Positions 9,287-17,784 of a stretch of DNA of 64,000 nucleotides are shown here, piece after piece. A program made the translations under genes and the position numbers. The stretch is from Prevotella nigrescens. Its GTDB lineage: Bacteria; Bacteroidota; Bacteroidia; Bacteroidales; Bacteroidaceae. The notes below the pieces were generated by a model. The model had not been told where the DNA came from, ran no database searches, and worked only from the letters and a program-made list of their open reading frames with translations. Position 1 is the first letter of the stretch. Each line of letters starts with the position of its first letter. The DNA is taken from positions 361,001 to 425,000 of the forward strand of contig NZ_CP133465.1 in NCBI RefSeq assembly GCF_031191185.1, read 5' to 3'.

Positions 9287-9544
9287 TTATAAAAATGGTT
9301 GATATTGCAATAACATAAGAGAATCTAATATGCTCAAAACTATTAGTTCTTTTTCTTTTTTTATGTTCTTCTTATTTTCCTTTCCTATTTTATACAGCAT
9401 ACCAATTTCTAATATTGTGCATACTAGCAATATTGATAAACCTATAAAAAACATAATTTTACTATAATCTTTGCCTATAGGAATTATTATAAGGGGAATA
9501 ACATTAATAAGGATAACATTGTCTTTGAAATCTTTATTTATCAT
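9287..9544 (-). CDS. Small membrane protein, hypothetical, 85 aa
   Basis: Two predicted membrane segments ('VILINVIPLIIIPIG' and 'IMFFIGLSILLVCTILEIG') are followed by a lysine-rich stretch ('GKENKKNIKKEKE'), then a short hydrophobic tail. I do not recognise the family. An A/G-rich stretch with agaaag sits just before the ATG. It lies alone in AT-rich DNA between two unrelated genes, so it may be a real small protein or a chance ORF. Confidence 0.4.
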   Translation of the reverse strand: MINKDFKDNVILINVIPLIIIPIGKDYSKIMFFIGLSILLVCTILEIGMLYKIGKENKKNIKKEKELIVLSILDSLMLLQYQPFL

Positions 9545-9868
9545 TTTTCATTCTTTCTGTTTTTTTAAAAGTAATCATTTTATTTATTCTTAATGTTGAT
9601 AATCTATATCTAGATTTATTAATGTGATAAAGATATGATAATAATTTGATGTTTATAACATTTATGGTGTTGATTTGATTAATATTATTGAAAATAAACG
9701 AAACTTTACTTTTGGTTTTGTGTTTCTGAAATAGGTTATCATTACCAAAATGCCAATTATTGAGTATAAAGAATAGTTTTTTAGTATTTTCTGCCTTAGG
9801 GCATACGTTACAACCACTTTAGTATACCAATTATTGCTTTTTGGTAAACATTTTTGTTATATATAAGT
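9545..9868. other. AT-rich intergenic DNA
   Basis: I see no gene. The ten-base sequence ccaattattg occurs at 9753-9762 and again at 9827-9836, with similar flanks, a weak direct repeat of unknown meaning. Confidence 0.4.
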
Positions 9869-9904
9869 AAAGGGCTAAAATTCTCTCTTGAGTTTCAGCC
9901 CTTT
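9869..9904. terminator. Hairpin downstream of the BspA-like gene
   Basis: aaagggct (9869-9876) pairs with agcccttt (9897-9904), with three further inner A-T pairs. T-rich DNA follows on the plus side. It lies about 65 bases past the stop of the minus-strand LRR gene and may end its transcript. Confidence 0.5.
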
Positions 9905-9967
9905 TGTTATTTTTGTCAAAACTTCAATGAAATAAACAAATGTACAAATTTTATCGGAGTTTTTTTA

Positions 9968-11614
9968 TTAGATTTTCACAACCTTTACACTGCCATCATT
10001 AAACTTCAGTTTTGCAATATAAAAGCCATGATAAGGCAAAGTAATCAACACTTTGTTACTGTTAAACTGTCTAACTTCGCTAACCAAAGAGCCTGCTGCA
10101 TTGTACAATTCCACAGAACTGATATTTACATTGGCTGTTAAACAAGCTTCGTTTGCATTCAATCTAACTACAGAGCATTTCATATTCTCTGTTGCGACAT
10201 TGCCTATTCCATCTGCAATGTTTGGATAATCGCCTTCAATATTGTCGCCCCACAAGAACAACCAACCATTGTCTGCATACGATTTTTCCGAACCTTTCCT
10301 AACGTGTAAATATACTTTATTAAATTCAACATCGCCAAAAACTTCTTCTCCAAGTTCGGGAGCTGTTTCTCGATAGCTATAAATATCTTTTAAGCCATGG
10401 CAAGCATAAAAAGCACGATTTGCAATGCCAATTACCAAATCGGGAATATAAACTTTCTGCACATTATTGTTGTAAGCAAATGCATAATCGGCAATATAAG
10501 AAGTTTTTGACTGAAGAACGAATTCAGTTCTATTACCTTTGCAAGGAACAGCCATCAAATAGAGACCTTTGCCACTTGGACTTCGATAATAAAGCGCATC
10601 GTCTGCGAAGATAAAACTGTTGTTCGTAGCAAAATTAAACTTCGCCATACCATTATTTGCCAATGCACCCGTGCCAATTTTCTCAATATTAGCAGGAAGT
10701 GTAATTGCCTTTATATCCTGACACTCAAAAAACGCCATAGAACGAATAACTTTTGTTTCAGCTGGAACAACAAAATTATCGGTTGCTATAACTTGTGGAC
10801 ATTCATAAAGCGTAGTTTTATCCTTAGAATAAAGCACTCCGCCAACAGCCGTCATATATTTACTTGCAGCAACAACCGTAAAACCACCAAACTCTGGACA
10901 TTGTAAAAACAGTTTTGCACCAGTTTTCTCTACCGTTGCAGGAAGTTCGAGCGTTTCTAAAGCAATGCAACGCTGAAAAGCATTCGCTTTTATCTCTTTC
11001 AAGCCTTCGTTTAACTTTACGTTAGTTAATACCTTACAGTTATAGAAAGCACGTTCGCCAATAGTTTCTACTCCAGTAAGTGTTATAGAAGTAAGCGACA
11101 CACAGTTGGCAAAACAAGTTTCGTCTATCTCTTTCAACGTTTCGGGAAACTTCACCTTCATAAGGTTAGAACACGACATAAACGTACTACGCGAAAGTTT
11201 CTTAAGTCCTGTAGGAATAGCTATCTTCTTCAGATTTTCGCATAGCACAAATGCATTTGCTCCAATAGAATCCACCGAATTTGGAAGTTCTATTGTTTCA
11301 AGACTTGCACAATCGCTGAAAGCTTGTTCGCCAATAACCTTCAATTTACTATTTGGTGCAAATGTAACCGTCTTTAAACTGTTGGCATAAAAGAATGCAC
11401 ATTGCCCAATAACTTCGAGCGAAGCAGGAAATTCTACGCTTCTAACAGACGAAGTAGCAAAAGCATTGGGAGCAATCTCGCGTATTCCTTCTGGAATTTT
11501 GTAATCAACAGGAGCACCATTACCACTTACCAACACATCGCCTTTTATTGTCTGTGCAGACAATACTGCCGGAAAAGAAATTAAGACTGCAAACAATAGA
11601 AATTTAATTTTCAT
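9968..11614 (-). CDS. BspA-like leucine-rich repeat surface protein with T9SS-like C-terminal domain
   Basis: A 548-aa secreted protein. It has a signal peptide ('MKIKFLLFAVLISFPAVLSA') and then about ten LRR_5/TpLRR repeats of the BspA type ('LEVIGQCAFFYANSLKTVTF', 'VETIGERAFYNCKVLTNVKL'). The C-terminus ('VELYNAAGSLVSEV' … 'GFYIAKLKF' … 'KVVKI') fits a type A sorting domain for the type IX secretion system. It is predicted to be surface-attached; BspA relatives in Tannerella and Prevotella bind matrix proteins and host cells. A -7-like TATCTTTG lies on the minus strand at 11723-11716, giving a leader of about 95 bases. Confidence 0.85.
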   Translation of the reverse strand: MKIKFLLFAVLISFPAVLSAQTIKGDVLVSGNGAPVDYKIPEGIREIAPNAFATSSVRSVEFPASLEVIGQCAFFYANSLKTVTFAPNSKLKVIGEQAFSDCASLETIELPNSVDSIGANAFVLCENLKKIAIPTGLKKLSRSTFMSCSNLMKVKFPETLKEIDETCFANCVSLTSITLTGVETIGERAFYNCKVLTNVKLNEGLKEIKANAFQRCIALETLELPATVEKTGAKLFLQCPEFGGFTVVAASKYMTAVGGVLYSKDKTTLYECPQVIATDNFVVPAETKVIRSMAFFECQDIKAITLPANIEKIGTGALANNGMAKFNFATNNSFIFADDALYYRSPSGKGLYLMAVPCKGNRTEFVLQSKTSYIADYAFAYNNNVQKVYIPDLVIGIANRAFYACHGLKDIYSYRETAPELGEEVFGDVEFNKVYLHVRKGSEKSYADNGWLFLWGDNIEGDYPNIADGIGNVATENMKCSVVRLNANEACLTANVNISSVELYNAAGSLVSEVRQFNSNKVLITLPYHGFYIAKLKFNDGSVKVVKI

Positions 11615-11994
11615 AATACATCGTTTAGGAAATAAATTAGAACTCTTGTTTTATGCTTTTTCTCTCTACAGTCCCACCCCAGTAAGAGTTCATAACTAAA
11701 AAGAAGGACACGCTACAAAGATAATAATGTTTTTTATACATTCGTCTAATTCCAACAATATTTTCTAACATAAAATAAGATTATCCGTATTACTATAACA
11801 AAACACACATATTATACAGCTTTAAAACACAATTTTGAAAATATAAAACAAGGCACAAATATAGCTTTACAATAAACTCTCTATTTTTTCATTTTAAAAT
11901 TTTATTTTTTAATTAGAATTTCAAAAATTCTAATTAAAAACTCTCGCGTCTTTTATTATAAAAAGAATTGTTCACTTATAACTATAAAAAATTA
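11615..11994. other. AT-rich intergenic region with a strong palindrome
   Basis: No gene is visible. tttttaattagaatt (11916-11930) and aattctaattaaaaa (11936-11950) form a perfect 15-bp stem with a 5-base loop, about 45 bases past the stop of the TPR-HTH gene. Both arms carry A/T runs, so it could end transcription on either strand. The promoter of the LRR gene lies at the low end of the region. Confidence 0.6.
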
Positions 11995-13413
11995 TCACTT
12001 TAAATGCTGAATGTATTTCTCTAAATCTTCATTGTTGAGTCCTAATCGCTTTCTTAGTCTATAACGGAGTTTGTAAAAACCTGAACCAGATATATTAAGT
12101 ATAGACATAATTTTATGTCCGTCAAGTCCAATCTTTATGAGGTATAATAATCTTTTTTCGGCTTTGGTAATAGTTGGATATTGCTTTTCTAAGCGTTGGC
12201 AAAAATCATTATCCATAAATTGAAACTGCTCGTTAAAGAACTGCATTCTTTTCTTCTCCTTCTGGTCGCTTAGCATTGCTAATTGTAACGACATTGATAT
12301 ATTTTCTTGCTGTGATTTAATTAACTTCTCTTTTTCAATCTGCATTTTAAGTTTTGATAGTTCTCTTTCCAATTCAGTATATCGAAGCTTATCGGATAGT
12401 TCTTTTGCTTCAAGTTCTACAATCCGTTTACGTTGTTTGGTACGATAATAAATCAGAACAGCTACACATACTACGAATAGAGCAACTACAACTATAAGTA
12501 GTAATAGTACACGTTGTCCTTTTATTTCTTCGTATGCTTTAAGTTTTTCACTCTCTATTTTAGCCTTCTCTTGTATTTGTTTAATTTTAGAAGTCGCCAT
12601 TGCACCATTCAAAGAATCGCGCATATTGTAATATTGTGTAAAATGATTGATAAAAGAACGGTAATCCTGACGTATCGAATCTATATGAATCATTGCTTGT
12701 AATGCCTCCACTTGGATATTCAATTGCCTAAAACGTACACTCTGTTCAAGGCACTTCTGCGCAATATTATAAATGGAATCTGGACGGCTGTATTGTTTTG
12801 CTATAAGCAAACGACAATATAACAGTTGGGTGTGAAAGAAATTATTAACTTGCTTGTCTAAACTATTAAGAATTTTTGATGCTTCTTTTATCTTCCCTTG
12901 TTTAATATATATTTCTGCCAAGTTACTTAAGTCGGTTAGAAGGAAAACCTTATTACTTATACAATGGTCATTTGCAATAGCATATTTCATTACCCGGCCT
13001 GCTTCTGCATAATTCTTACAGTGTTCTAACAAGTATACTACATTTGCATAATAGTATCTATATTTCACTATTGGAGAAAGTTGCTTCAGTGCACTACGTG
13101 CTTTTTTCAGATTTTCGTGAGCCTCTTCCCATAAACCAATACCTTCATATAATAAGGCAAGATGAATTTGACATATTGCTTGTTTTTCTTGATTATTAGT
13201 TTTTTCATAGAAAGTCTGTGCCCTTGAAATATCTCTATATGCCTTAACAAAAGAATAATTTATAATATCCATATACGAATTATTTAGCAAACTATCGGCA
13301 TACGCTCTTTCTTTTGTATGCACAAAAGAAGAACAACCTATATTTATAAATGTGGTTGCCAACAGAAATAAAATTGTTACTATATCTATGTGATGTATTC
13401 GAGAAAATCTCAT
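11995..13413 (-). CDS. TPR-containing membrane-anchored HTH regulator
   Basis: A 472-aa sensor-regulator of a type common in Bacteroidota. The N-terminus has a hydrophobic segment ending in a lipobox-like 'FINIGCSS'. TPR-like helices follow over about residues 30-290, then a membrane helix ('VLLLLIVVVALFVVCVAVLIYY'), a coiled coil, and a C-terminal LuxR/GerE-like HTH ('TKAEKRLLYLIKIGLDGHKI' … 'SGSGFYKLRYRLRKRLG'). It is divergent from the secreted-protein genes starting at 13574 and may control them. A TATCTTTG box on the minus strand (13439-13432) sits just before the start. Confidence 0.8.
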   Translation of the reverse strand: MRFSRIHHIDIVTILFLLATTFINIGCSSFVHTKERAYADSLLNNSYMDIINYSFVKAYRDISRAQTFYEKTNNQEKQAICQIHLALLYEGIGLWEEAHENLKKARSALKQLSPIVKYRYYYANVVYLLEHCKNYAEAGRVMKYAIANDHCISNKVFLLTDLSNLAEIYIKQGKIKEASKILNSLDKQVNNFFHTQLLYCRLLIAKQYSRPDSIYNIAQKCLEQSVRFRQLNIQVEALQAMIHIDSIRQDYRSFINHFTQYYNMRDSLNGAMATSKIKQIQEKAKIESEKLKAYEEIKGQRVLLLLIVVVALFVVCVAVLIYYRTKQRKRIVELEAKELSDKLRYTELERELSKLKMQIEKEKLIKSQQENISMSLQLAMLSDQKEKKRMQFFNEQFQFMDNDFCQRLEKQYPTITKAEKRLLYLIKIGLDGHKIMSILNISGSGFYKLRYRLRKRLGLNNEDLEKYIQHLK

Positions 13414-13573
13414 GGTAATACCTTTTTGCTACAAAGATACAGAATTCTATATACTCCATCTTATTTTTTAACACTTATTCAATACATTGTCTATATGATG
13501 TCTATATTCATTTTTTGTTTTCTTGCAGAGAAATATATTATTTTGCGAAATCAATGTTAATAAAATTCACAAT

Positions 13574-14050
13574 ATGAAAAAGCTAAGGTTTTTAATTCTT
13601 ACAACAGCCTTGATAATGACAATAGGAGTCATGGGCGAGGAAGGAGTACTATTACAACTAAAGAATGGTTCAACTGTGGGGTTTGCCTTTTCTGATAAAC
13701 CTACAATGTTAATTGGATCAACATTAGAGATTCGTGCTAATAAAACGGTTGTTAATTATGATTATAATGAAGTAAAGCGAGTATATTGGGGAGAAGTTCA
13801 ACCCAATGGTATATCTTCTGCCAAAGATAATATCAATAGTAGTGTGGTCTTTCGCATAAATACCAATGGTTTGAGCGTATCTGGTCTTACAAAAGGAGAG
13901 CGTGTCAGTGTCTATGACACTACTGGACGACTGGTAACAACAGCAATTTCCACTCAAGATAATGGAACACTTGATTTATCATTGAAAACATCTAATGGTA
14001 TTTATATCGCAAGAACCCAGTCAGGTATATCCTTTAAATTCACCCGATAA
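13574..14050 (+). CDS. Small secreted protein with T9SS-like C-terminal module
   Basis: 158 aa from ATG 13574; the frame is open further upstream, but the signal peptide (MKKLRFLILTTALIMTIGVM) starts here. The N-terminal half has the 'LQLKNGSTVGFAFSDKP' and 'EVKRVYW' pattern seen in many short Prevotella secreted proteins, related to the 'IWHGTKSQTIQAVDSITF' opening of the next two genes. The C-terminus ('VSVYDTTGRLVTTA' … 'NGIYIARTQSG') resembles a T9SS type A sorting domain. It is first in a run of secreted-protein genes, divergent from the TPR-HTH regulator. The function is unknown. Confidence 0.7.
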   Translation: MKKLRFLILTTALIMTIGVMGEEGVLLQLKNGSTVGFAFSDKPTMLIGSTLEIRANKTVVNYDYNEVKRVYWGEVQPNGISSAKDNINSSVVFRINTNGLSVSGLTKGERVSVYDTTGRLVTTAISTQDNGTLDLSLKTSNGIYIARTQSGISFKFTR

Positions 14051-14099
14051 GTTTTACACATTCTATTATTACCAATATAAATAAATACAAATAAGCAAC

Positions 14100-14813
14100 A
14101 TGAAGAAAGTTTTATCTATTATCTTTACTGCAATGCTCGCTTTAGGAGCAGGTGCACAAAATACTCATGACATAGTTATATGGCACGGAACAAAATCACA
14201 GACAATTCAAGCTGTAGATAGTATTACATTTGTCAAGTCAAAAGAAAAGGCAACTTACATAGATTTGGGACTCAGCGTAAAGTGGGGCACCTGCAATATT
14301 GGTGCAAAAAATCCTGAAGATTTTGGCAATTTCTATCAGTGGGGCGACGTCGAAACTAAGGAAAGTTACGACTGGAACACCTACAAACACGGCACAGACC
14401 GTAATAATTTAGAGAAATACAATGTAAAAGATGGCAAAACAACACTTGATTCGGAAGACGATGCAGCTATTGTTAATCTGAATGAAGGCTGGCGTATGCC
14501 TACACCTGAAGAAATAAAGGAATTAGTGAATGATTGTACATGGGAATGGACTACCGTCAACAATATAAACGGTTACAAAGTAACAGGTAAGAATGGCAAT
14601 TCTATCTTTCTTCCAGCAGCAGGCGTAATGTTTGGTAAGAATTCTTATTATGGTGGAAAGTACGGTTACTACTTATCTAATACGTTACGCGAAGGAGACG
14701 AGGCTTATATTAAGATGTATGCGCAGGGATTTTCTTTCCAATCTGATAAATATCAAGCAGACGATCGTATTGCACGTAATTATGGTATACCTGTTAGACC
14801 AGTACATAAATAA
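14100..14813 (+). CDS. FISUMP-like secreted protein, paralog A
   Basis: 237 aa with a signal peptide (MKKVLSIIFTAMLALGAGAQ), a short 'IWHGTKSQTIQAVDSITF' module, and a domain resembling the Fibrobacter succinogenes major paralogous (FISUMP, TIGR02145-like) domain: 'YIDLGLSVKWGTCNIGA', 'FYQWGDVETKESY', 'DDAAIVNLNEGWRMPTPEEI', 'IFLPAAG', and a final 'GIPVRPV'. These proteins are extracellular; their biochemical role is not established. There is no T9SS-like tail, so export may differ from its neighbours. It is nearly the same length as the next gene and about 11 bases from it, a clear tandem duplication. Confidence 0.75.
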   Translation: MKKVLSIIFTAMLALGAGAQNTHDIVIWHGTKSQTIQAVDSITFVKSKEKATYIDLGLSVKWGTCNIGAKNPEDFGNFYQWGDVETKESYDWNTYKHGTDRNNLEKYNVKDGKTTLDSEDDAAIVNLNEGWRMPTPEEIKELVNDCTWEWTTVNNINGYKVTGKNGNSIFLPAAGVMFGKNSYYGGKYGYYLSNTLREGDEAYIKMYAQGFSFQSDKYQADDRIARNYGIPVRPVHK

Positions 14814-14824
14814 GAGTATATATT

Positions 14825-15538
14825 ATGACGAAGAAATATATTTTATCTCTTCTTTTCTTAATCATAGCATCAGTAGTATTTGCACAGCAGCAAATAAGTG
14901 TTAAGATATGGAAAGGAGGAAAAGCCGAAATTATTGAACAAATAGACAGTGTCACTTTTCCAAATACTATGCAACATCTTATTTGTATAGACTTAGGATT
15001 GAGTGTAAAATGGGCTTCTTGTAACCTTGGAGCAGAAACACCGGAGGCTTATGGCGACTATTATGCATGGGGAGAAGTTAAGACGAAGGAAAACTATAAG
15101 TGGAACGGATATAAATATTACGAACCCATCTCCAAGAAGATAACGAAATATAATACTTCTGACAAGAAGACAATTTTAGAAGCAAGCGATGATGCCGCTA
15201 CTATTATATTAGGAAATGAATGGAGAATTCCAACTACAGCCGAAATGGAAGAATTAGTAAAGAAATGCACATGGAAATGGTTCGAAGATGAAAAAAGCGG
15301 ATATTGTGGCTATTGGGTTACTGGTCCCAATGGTAACCGCATATTCTTACCGGCGGCAGGTTGTATGAATGGAAATGAGCCTTATGCGGCAGAATTTTAT
15401 GGATATTATTGGACATCGGAGGTCGTTTCCTTTGAAAGTAAATTAGCCGTCCATCTATTTTTTGATGACAGTAAAGCAAATGCCTCAAATGTCAGCAACC
15501 GATATTATGGTTTCTGCATAAGACCTGTTCGACAGTGA
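14825..15538 (+). CDS. FISUMP-like secreted protein, paralog B
   Basis: 237 aa, laid out like the upstream gene: signal peptide, then 'VKIWKGGKAEIIEQIDSVTF', then 'CIDLGLSVKWASCNLGA', 'YYAWGEVKTKENY', 'DDAATIILGNEWRIPTTAEM', 'IFLPAAG' and 'GFCIRPVRQ'. The sequences have diverged considerably between the shared motifs, so the duplication is not recent. It differs in having two extra cysteines near 'GYCGYW' and 'CMNG'. A small hairpin (15543-15563) follows. Confidence 0.75.
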   Translation: MTKKYILSLLFLIIASVVFAQQQISVKIWKGGKAEIIEQIDSVTFPNTMQHLICIDLGLSVKWASCNLGAETPEAYGDYYAWGEVKTKENYKWNGYKYYEPISKKITKYNTSDKKTILEASDDAATIILGNEWRIPTTAEMEELVKKCTWKWFEDEKSGYCGYWVTGPNGNRIFLPAAGCMNGNEPYAAEFYGYYWTSEVVSFESKLAVHLFFDDSKANASNVSNRYYGFCIRPVRQ

Positions 15539-15542
15539 TTAG

Positions 15543-15563
15543 TCAATCCTTAAAAGGGATTGA
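15543..15563 (+). terminator. Short hairpin after FISUMP paralog B
   Basis: tcaatcc (15543-15549) pairs with ggattga (15557-15563). It is only 7 bp with no clear T-run, so a weak terminator at best. Confidence 0.4.
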
Positions 15564-15699
15564 TGGCATTAATTAATTATCAATATTTCTCTTATAGTAG
15601 ACATTTTAGATATTCCTTTATTTGTTTACAAGACGTATACAATCAGTAAAGGTTTGCGGGAAAATATAAACCTAAAGCCCTCTTTCAAAAAAGCTGCAA

Positions 15700-15716
15700 G
15701 TTACGCCTGACGTAAC
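15700..15716. promoter_or_regulatory. Small palindrome upstream of the DUF285 gene
   Basis: gttacg-cctga-cgtaac is a 6-bp perfect dyad about 50 bases before the start at 15767. An 11-base direct repeat atacaatcagt flanks it (15637-15647 and 15749-15759). It might be an operator; this is speculative. Confidence 0.3.
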
Positions 15717-15766
15717 ATAGGATATCGAGAATACAATAAAATTTATAAATACAATCAGTTAGGATT

Positions 15767-16720
15767 ATGAAGAAACAATTATTTCACAATACGTTTGTAG
15801 TTATTGCCATGTTGTTCGCAATCTTATTTTTGCCTATAACAGTACGGGCACAAGTTATGGAAGCATATGCCGTAATGGATACCGATGCAAAAACTTTTTC
15901 TTTCTATTATGACTCCAATAAAGATTCATACGATGAAAATACTGTATATACCTTGCCAAATTCTATTACTGGTTATCCTGAATGGTGTTTAAAATATGAC
16001 AGAAAGAAAATTACAACTGTAATATTTGACAATTCGATGAAGAACTGCTATCCGATCTCTACGAGATTATGGTTTGATGGCTTTGAAAAGCTTACTACTA
16101 TTGAAGGAATAAAAAACCTTAATACAGACAATGTAACTAATATGGGTGGAATGTTTTCTGGCTGTAAAGTTTTGACCTCGCTTGATGTATCGGGTTTTAG
16201 AACTCAAAATGTAACTTATATGGATTACATGTTCGATGGTTGTGAATTACTGAAGACTATTGATGTCTCTCACTTTGATACCAAAAGCGTAACTAATATG
16301 AGCTTTATGTTTTATGGCTGTAAATCCTTGATTTCTGTTGACGTATCAAACTTCAATACACAGCTTGTAACTAATATGAGCGATATGTTCCATAATTGCG
16401 AATCATTGACTACCATCTATTGCAATGACATTTGGACATGTGAAATGTCTATTTGTATGTTCCAAGATTGTAAGCTGTTGAAAGGAGGAGAAAACGGTAG
16501 TGTTGTTTACGATGCGAATAAAATTGATATAGCTATGGCGAATCCAACAACAGGATATTTCACAAGAAAGACCCCTGACAGAATTGAGATGCAAACAATT
16601 GAGAACGAGATATCACACAAGCAAATCTATACTTTACAAGGTATACGTTTAGATAATATCTCCAATTTTTCCGGTTCGGGTATTTTTATTCTAAAAGGCA
16701 AAAAGCTACTAAAGCGATAA
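15767..16720 (+). CDS. DUF285 (BspA-type) repeat surface protein
   Basis: 317 aa with an N-terminal signal peptide ('FVVIAMLFAILFLPITVRAQ') and four to five copies of the DUF285 repeat of about 25 residues ('NVTNMGGMFSGCKVLTSLDV', 'SVTNMSFMFYGCKSLISVDV'). DUF285 is found in bacterial surface proteins, including mycoplasma lipoproteins. The C-terminus ('IYTLQGIRLDNI' … 'GIFILKGKKLLKR') looks like a short T9SS-type or related Prevotella tail. It lies in the surface-protein cluster with the FISUMP-like genes, separated by about 230 bases, so it may have its own promoter. Confidence 0.8.
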   Translation: MKKQLFHNTFVVIAMLFAILFLPITVRAQVMEAYAVMDTDAKTFSFYYDSNKDSYDENTVYTLPNSITGYPEWCLKYDRKKITTVIFDNSMKNCYPISTRLWFDGFEKLTTIEGIKNLNTDNVTNMGGMFSGCKVLTSLDVSGFRTQNVTYMDYMFDGCELLKTIDVSHFDTKSVTNMSFMFYGCKSLISVDVSNFNTQLVTNMSDMFHNCESLTTIYCNDIWTCEMSICMFQDCKLLKGGENGSVVYDANKIDIAMANPTTGYFTRKTPDRIEMQTIENEISHKQIYTLQGIRLDNISNFSGSGIFILKGKKLLKR

Positions 16721-16758
16721 AAACACATTGCTCTTAATCACTAAATTGGTATAAAAAG

Positions 16759-16787
16759 TAAAGCCTTAGCGTAGTGCCAAGGCTTTA
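16759..16787 (+). terminator. Terminator after the DUF285 gene
   Basis: taaagcctt (16759-16767) pairs with aaggcttta (16779-16787) around an 11-base loop, followed by tttcatttt. Confidence 0.75.
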
Positions 16788-17182
16788 TTTTCATTTTCTT
16801 CCATTATTTTGCGTCCGAAAGGAAACTTTTGTCGTTGATGCAGCAAAGATGCAGCACACCGTGAACAGTTCTTCTGGACTTTGGAGTGAAATGAAATAGT
16901 AAAAATGTGCTGTCCAAGAACCTGCTAACCAATTAATTATATCAACTCAAAAAAATATAATAAGAAAATAAAAATCTATAATGACAAAGTGAAAAATTAT
17001 AATAACAAATTTGGAAGATTTTAATAATAAACTTGGCGAGATACAGTTGCTAAAATAGAAGTTCTTAATCCTGCATTAAAAAACTGTGCTAAATCAGGGA
17101 TAGAAAGTGTACTTGTTTGCTGTCCTTTTTTATACTTATTTCCGTTAATTGTTATATTTGTTCGTTGTTTTTTATTTTTTTT
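16788..17182. other. Intergenic region with imperfect 21/22-bp AT-rich repeats
   Basis: I see no convincing gene. Between about 16976 and 17037 three related segments (…tataatgacaaag…, …tataataacaaatttgg…, …taataataaacttgg…) recur at spacings of 21 and 22 bases. AT-richness makes chance similarity possible. Confidence 0.4.
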
Positions 17183-17214
17183 CTTGCATAATATTTTTAT
17201 TTGCCTTATCTTTG
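17183..17214 (+). promoter_or_regulatory. Promoter of the tlpA-like operon
   Basis: CTTG (17183-17186), 20 bases, then TATCTTTG (17207-17214). The -7 box is a perfect match and the -33 box matches three of four. The predicted leader is about 65 bases. Confidence 0.65.
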
Positions 17215-17286
17215 CCTACTGTAAAAGGAATATACATTCTTAATTTCGTCTAACTATAAGCAATTTAACAAGAAACAATTTGAATT

Positions 17287-17775
17287 ATGAAAAAAACGGT
17301 TCTATCCCTATTAGTATTACTTACTTGTGCTATTGGCACTGTAAGCGCGCAATTACCATCGGTAACACTTAAGGACATTAATGGCAAGGCTGTACGTACA
17401 GATACCTTGTCGAATAATGGAAAGCCATTCATCATTGACTTCTTTGCAACTTGGTGCAAGCCTTGCAACCGAGAGTTAAAAGCCATTAGCGAAGTGTATA
17501 ATGAATGGCGAGAAGAAACTGGAGTGAAAATTTTTGCCATTTCTATAGACCAGGCACAGAATGCAAACAAAGTGAAACCACTTGTAGACGAGAATGGCTG
17601 GGAATACGACGTATTGCTCGACCCAAATAGCGAGTTTAAACGTGCCTTAGGTGTACAAATGATTCCTTATGTTCTTATTTGCGATGGTAAGGGAAATATT
17701 GTGTATAAACACAACGGCTATACAGAAGGTGCAGAAAACGAGTTGATAGAGAAAGTTCGCGAACTTGTAAAATAG
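17287..17775 (+). CDS. TlpA/ResA-like thioredoxin-fold protein
   Basis: 162 aa with a signal peptide ('MKKTVLSLLVLLTCAIGTVS') and a thioredoxin fold. The active site is 'FFATWCKPCNRE' (CxxC near residue 58), with the cis-proline region at 'GVQMIPYVLIC'. It is predicted to reduce or exchange disulfides in the periplasm. It heads a four-gene operon with very short spacing (9, 12 and 30 bases) that includes an Omp28-like CxxC lipoprotein and a cysteine-rich secreted protein, suggesting it serves those partners. Confidence 0.85.
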   Translation: MKKTVLSLLVLLTCAIGTVSAQLPSVTLKDINGKAVRTDTLSNNGKPFIIDFFATWCKPCNRELKAISEVYNEWREETGVKIFAISIDQAQNANKVKPLVDENGWEYDVLLDPNSEFKRALGVQMIPYVLICDGKGNIVYKHNGYTEGAENELIEKVRELVK

Positions 17776-17784
17776 GCAGATAAC

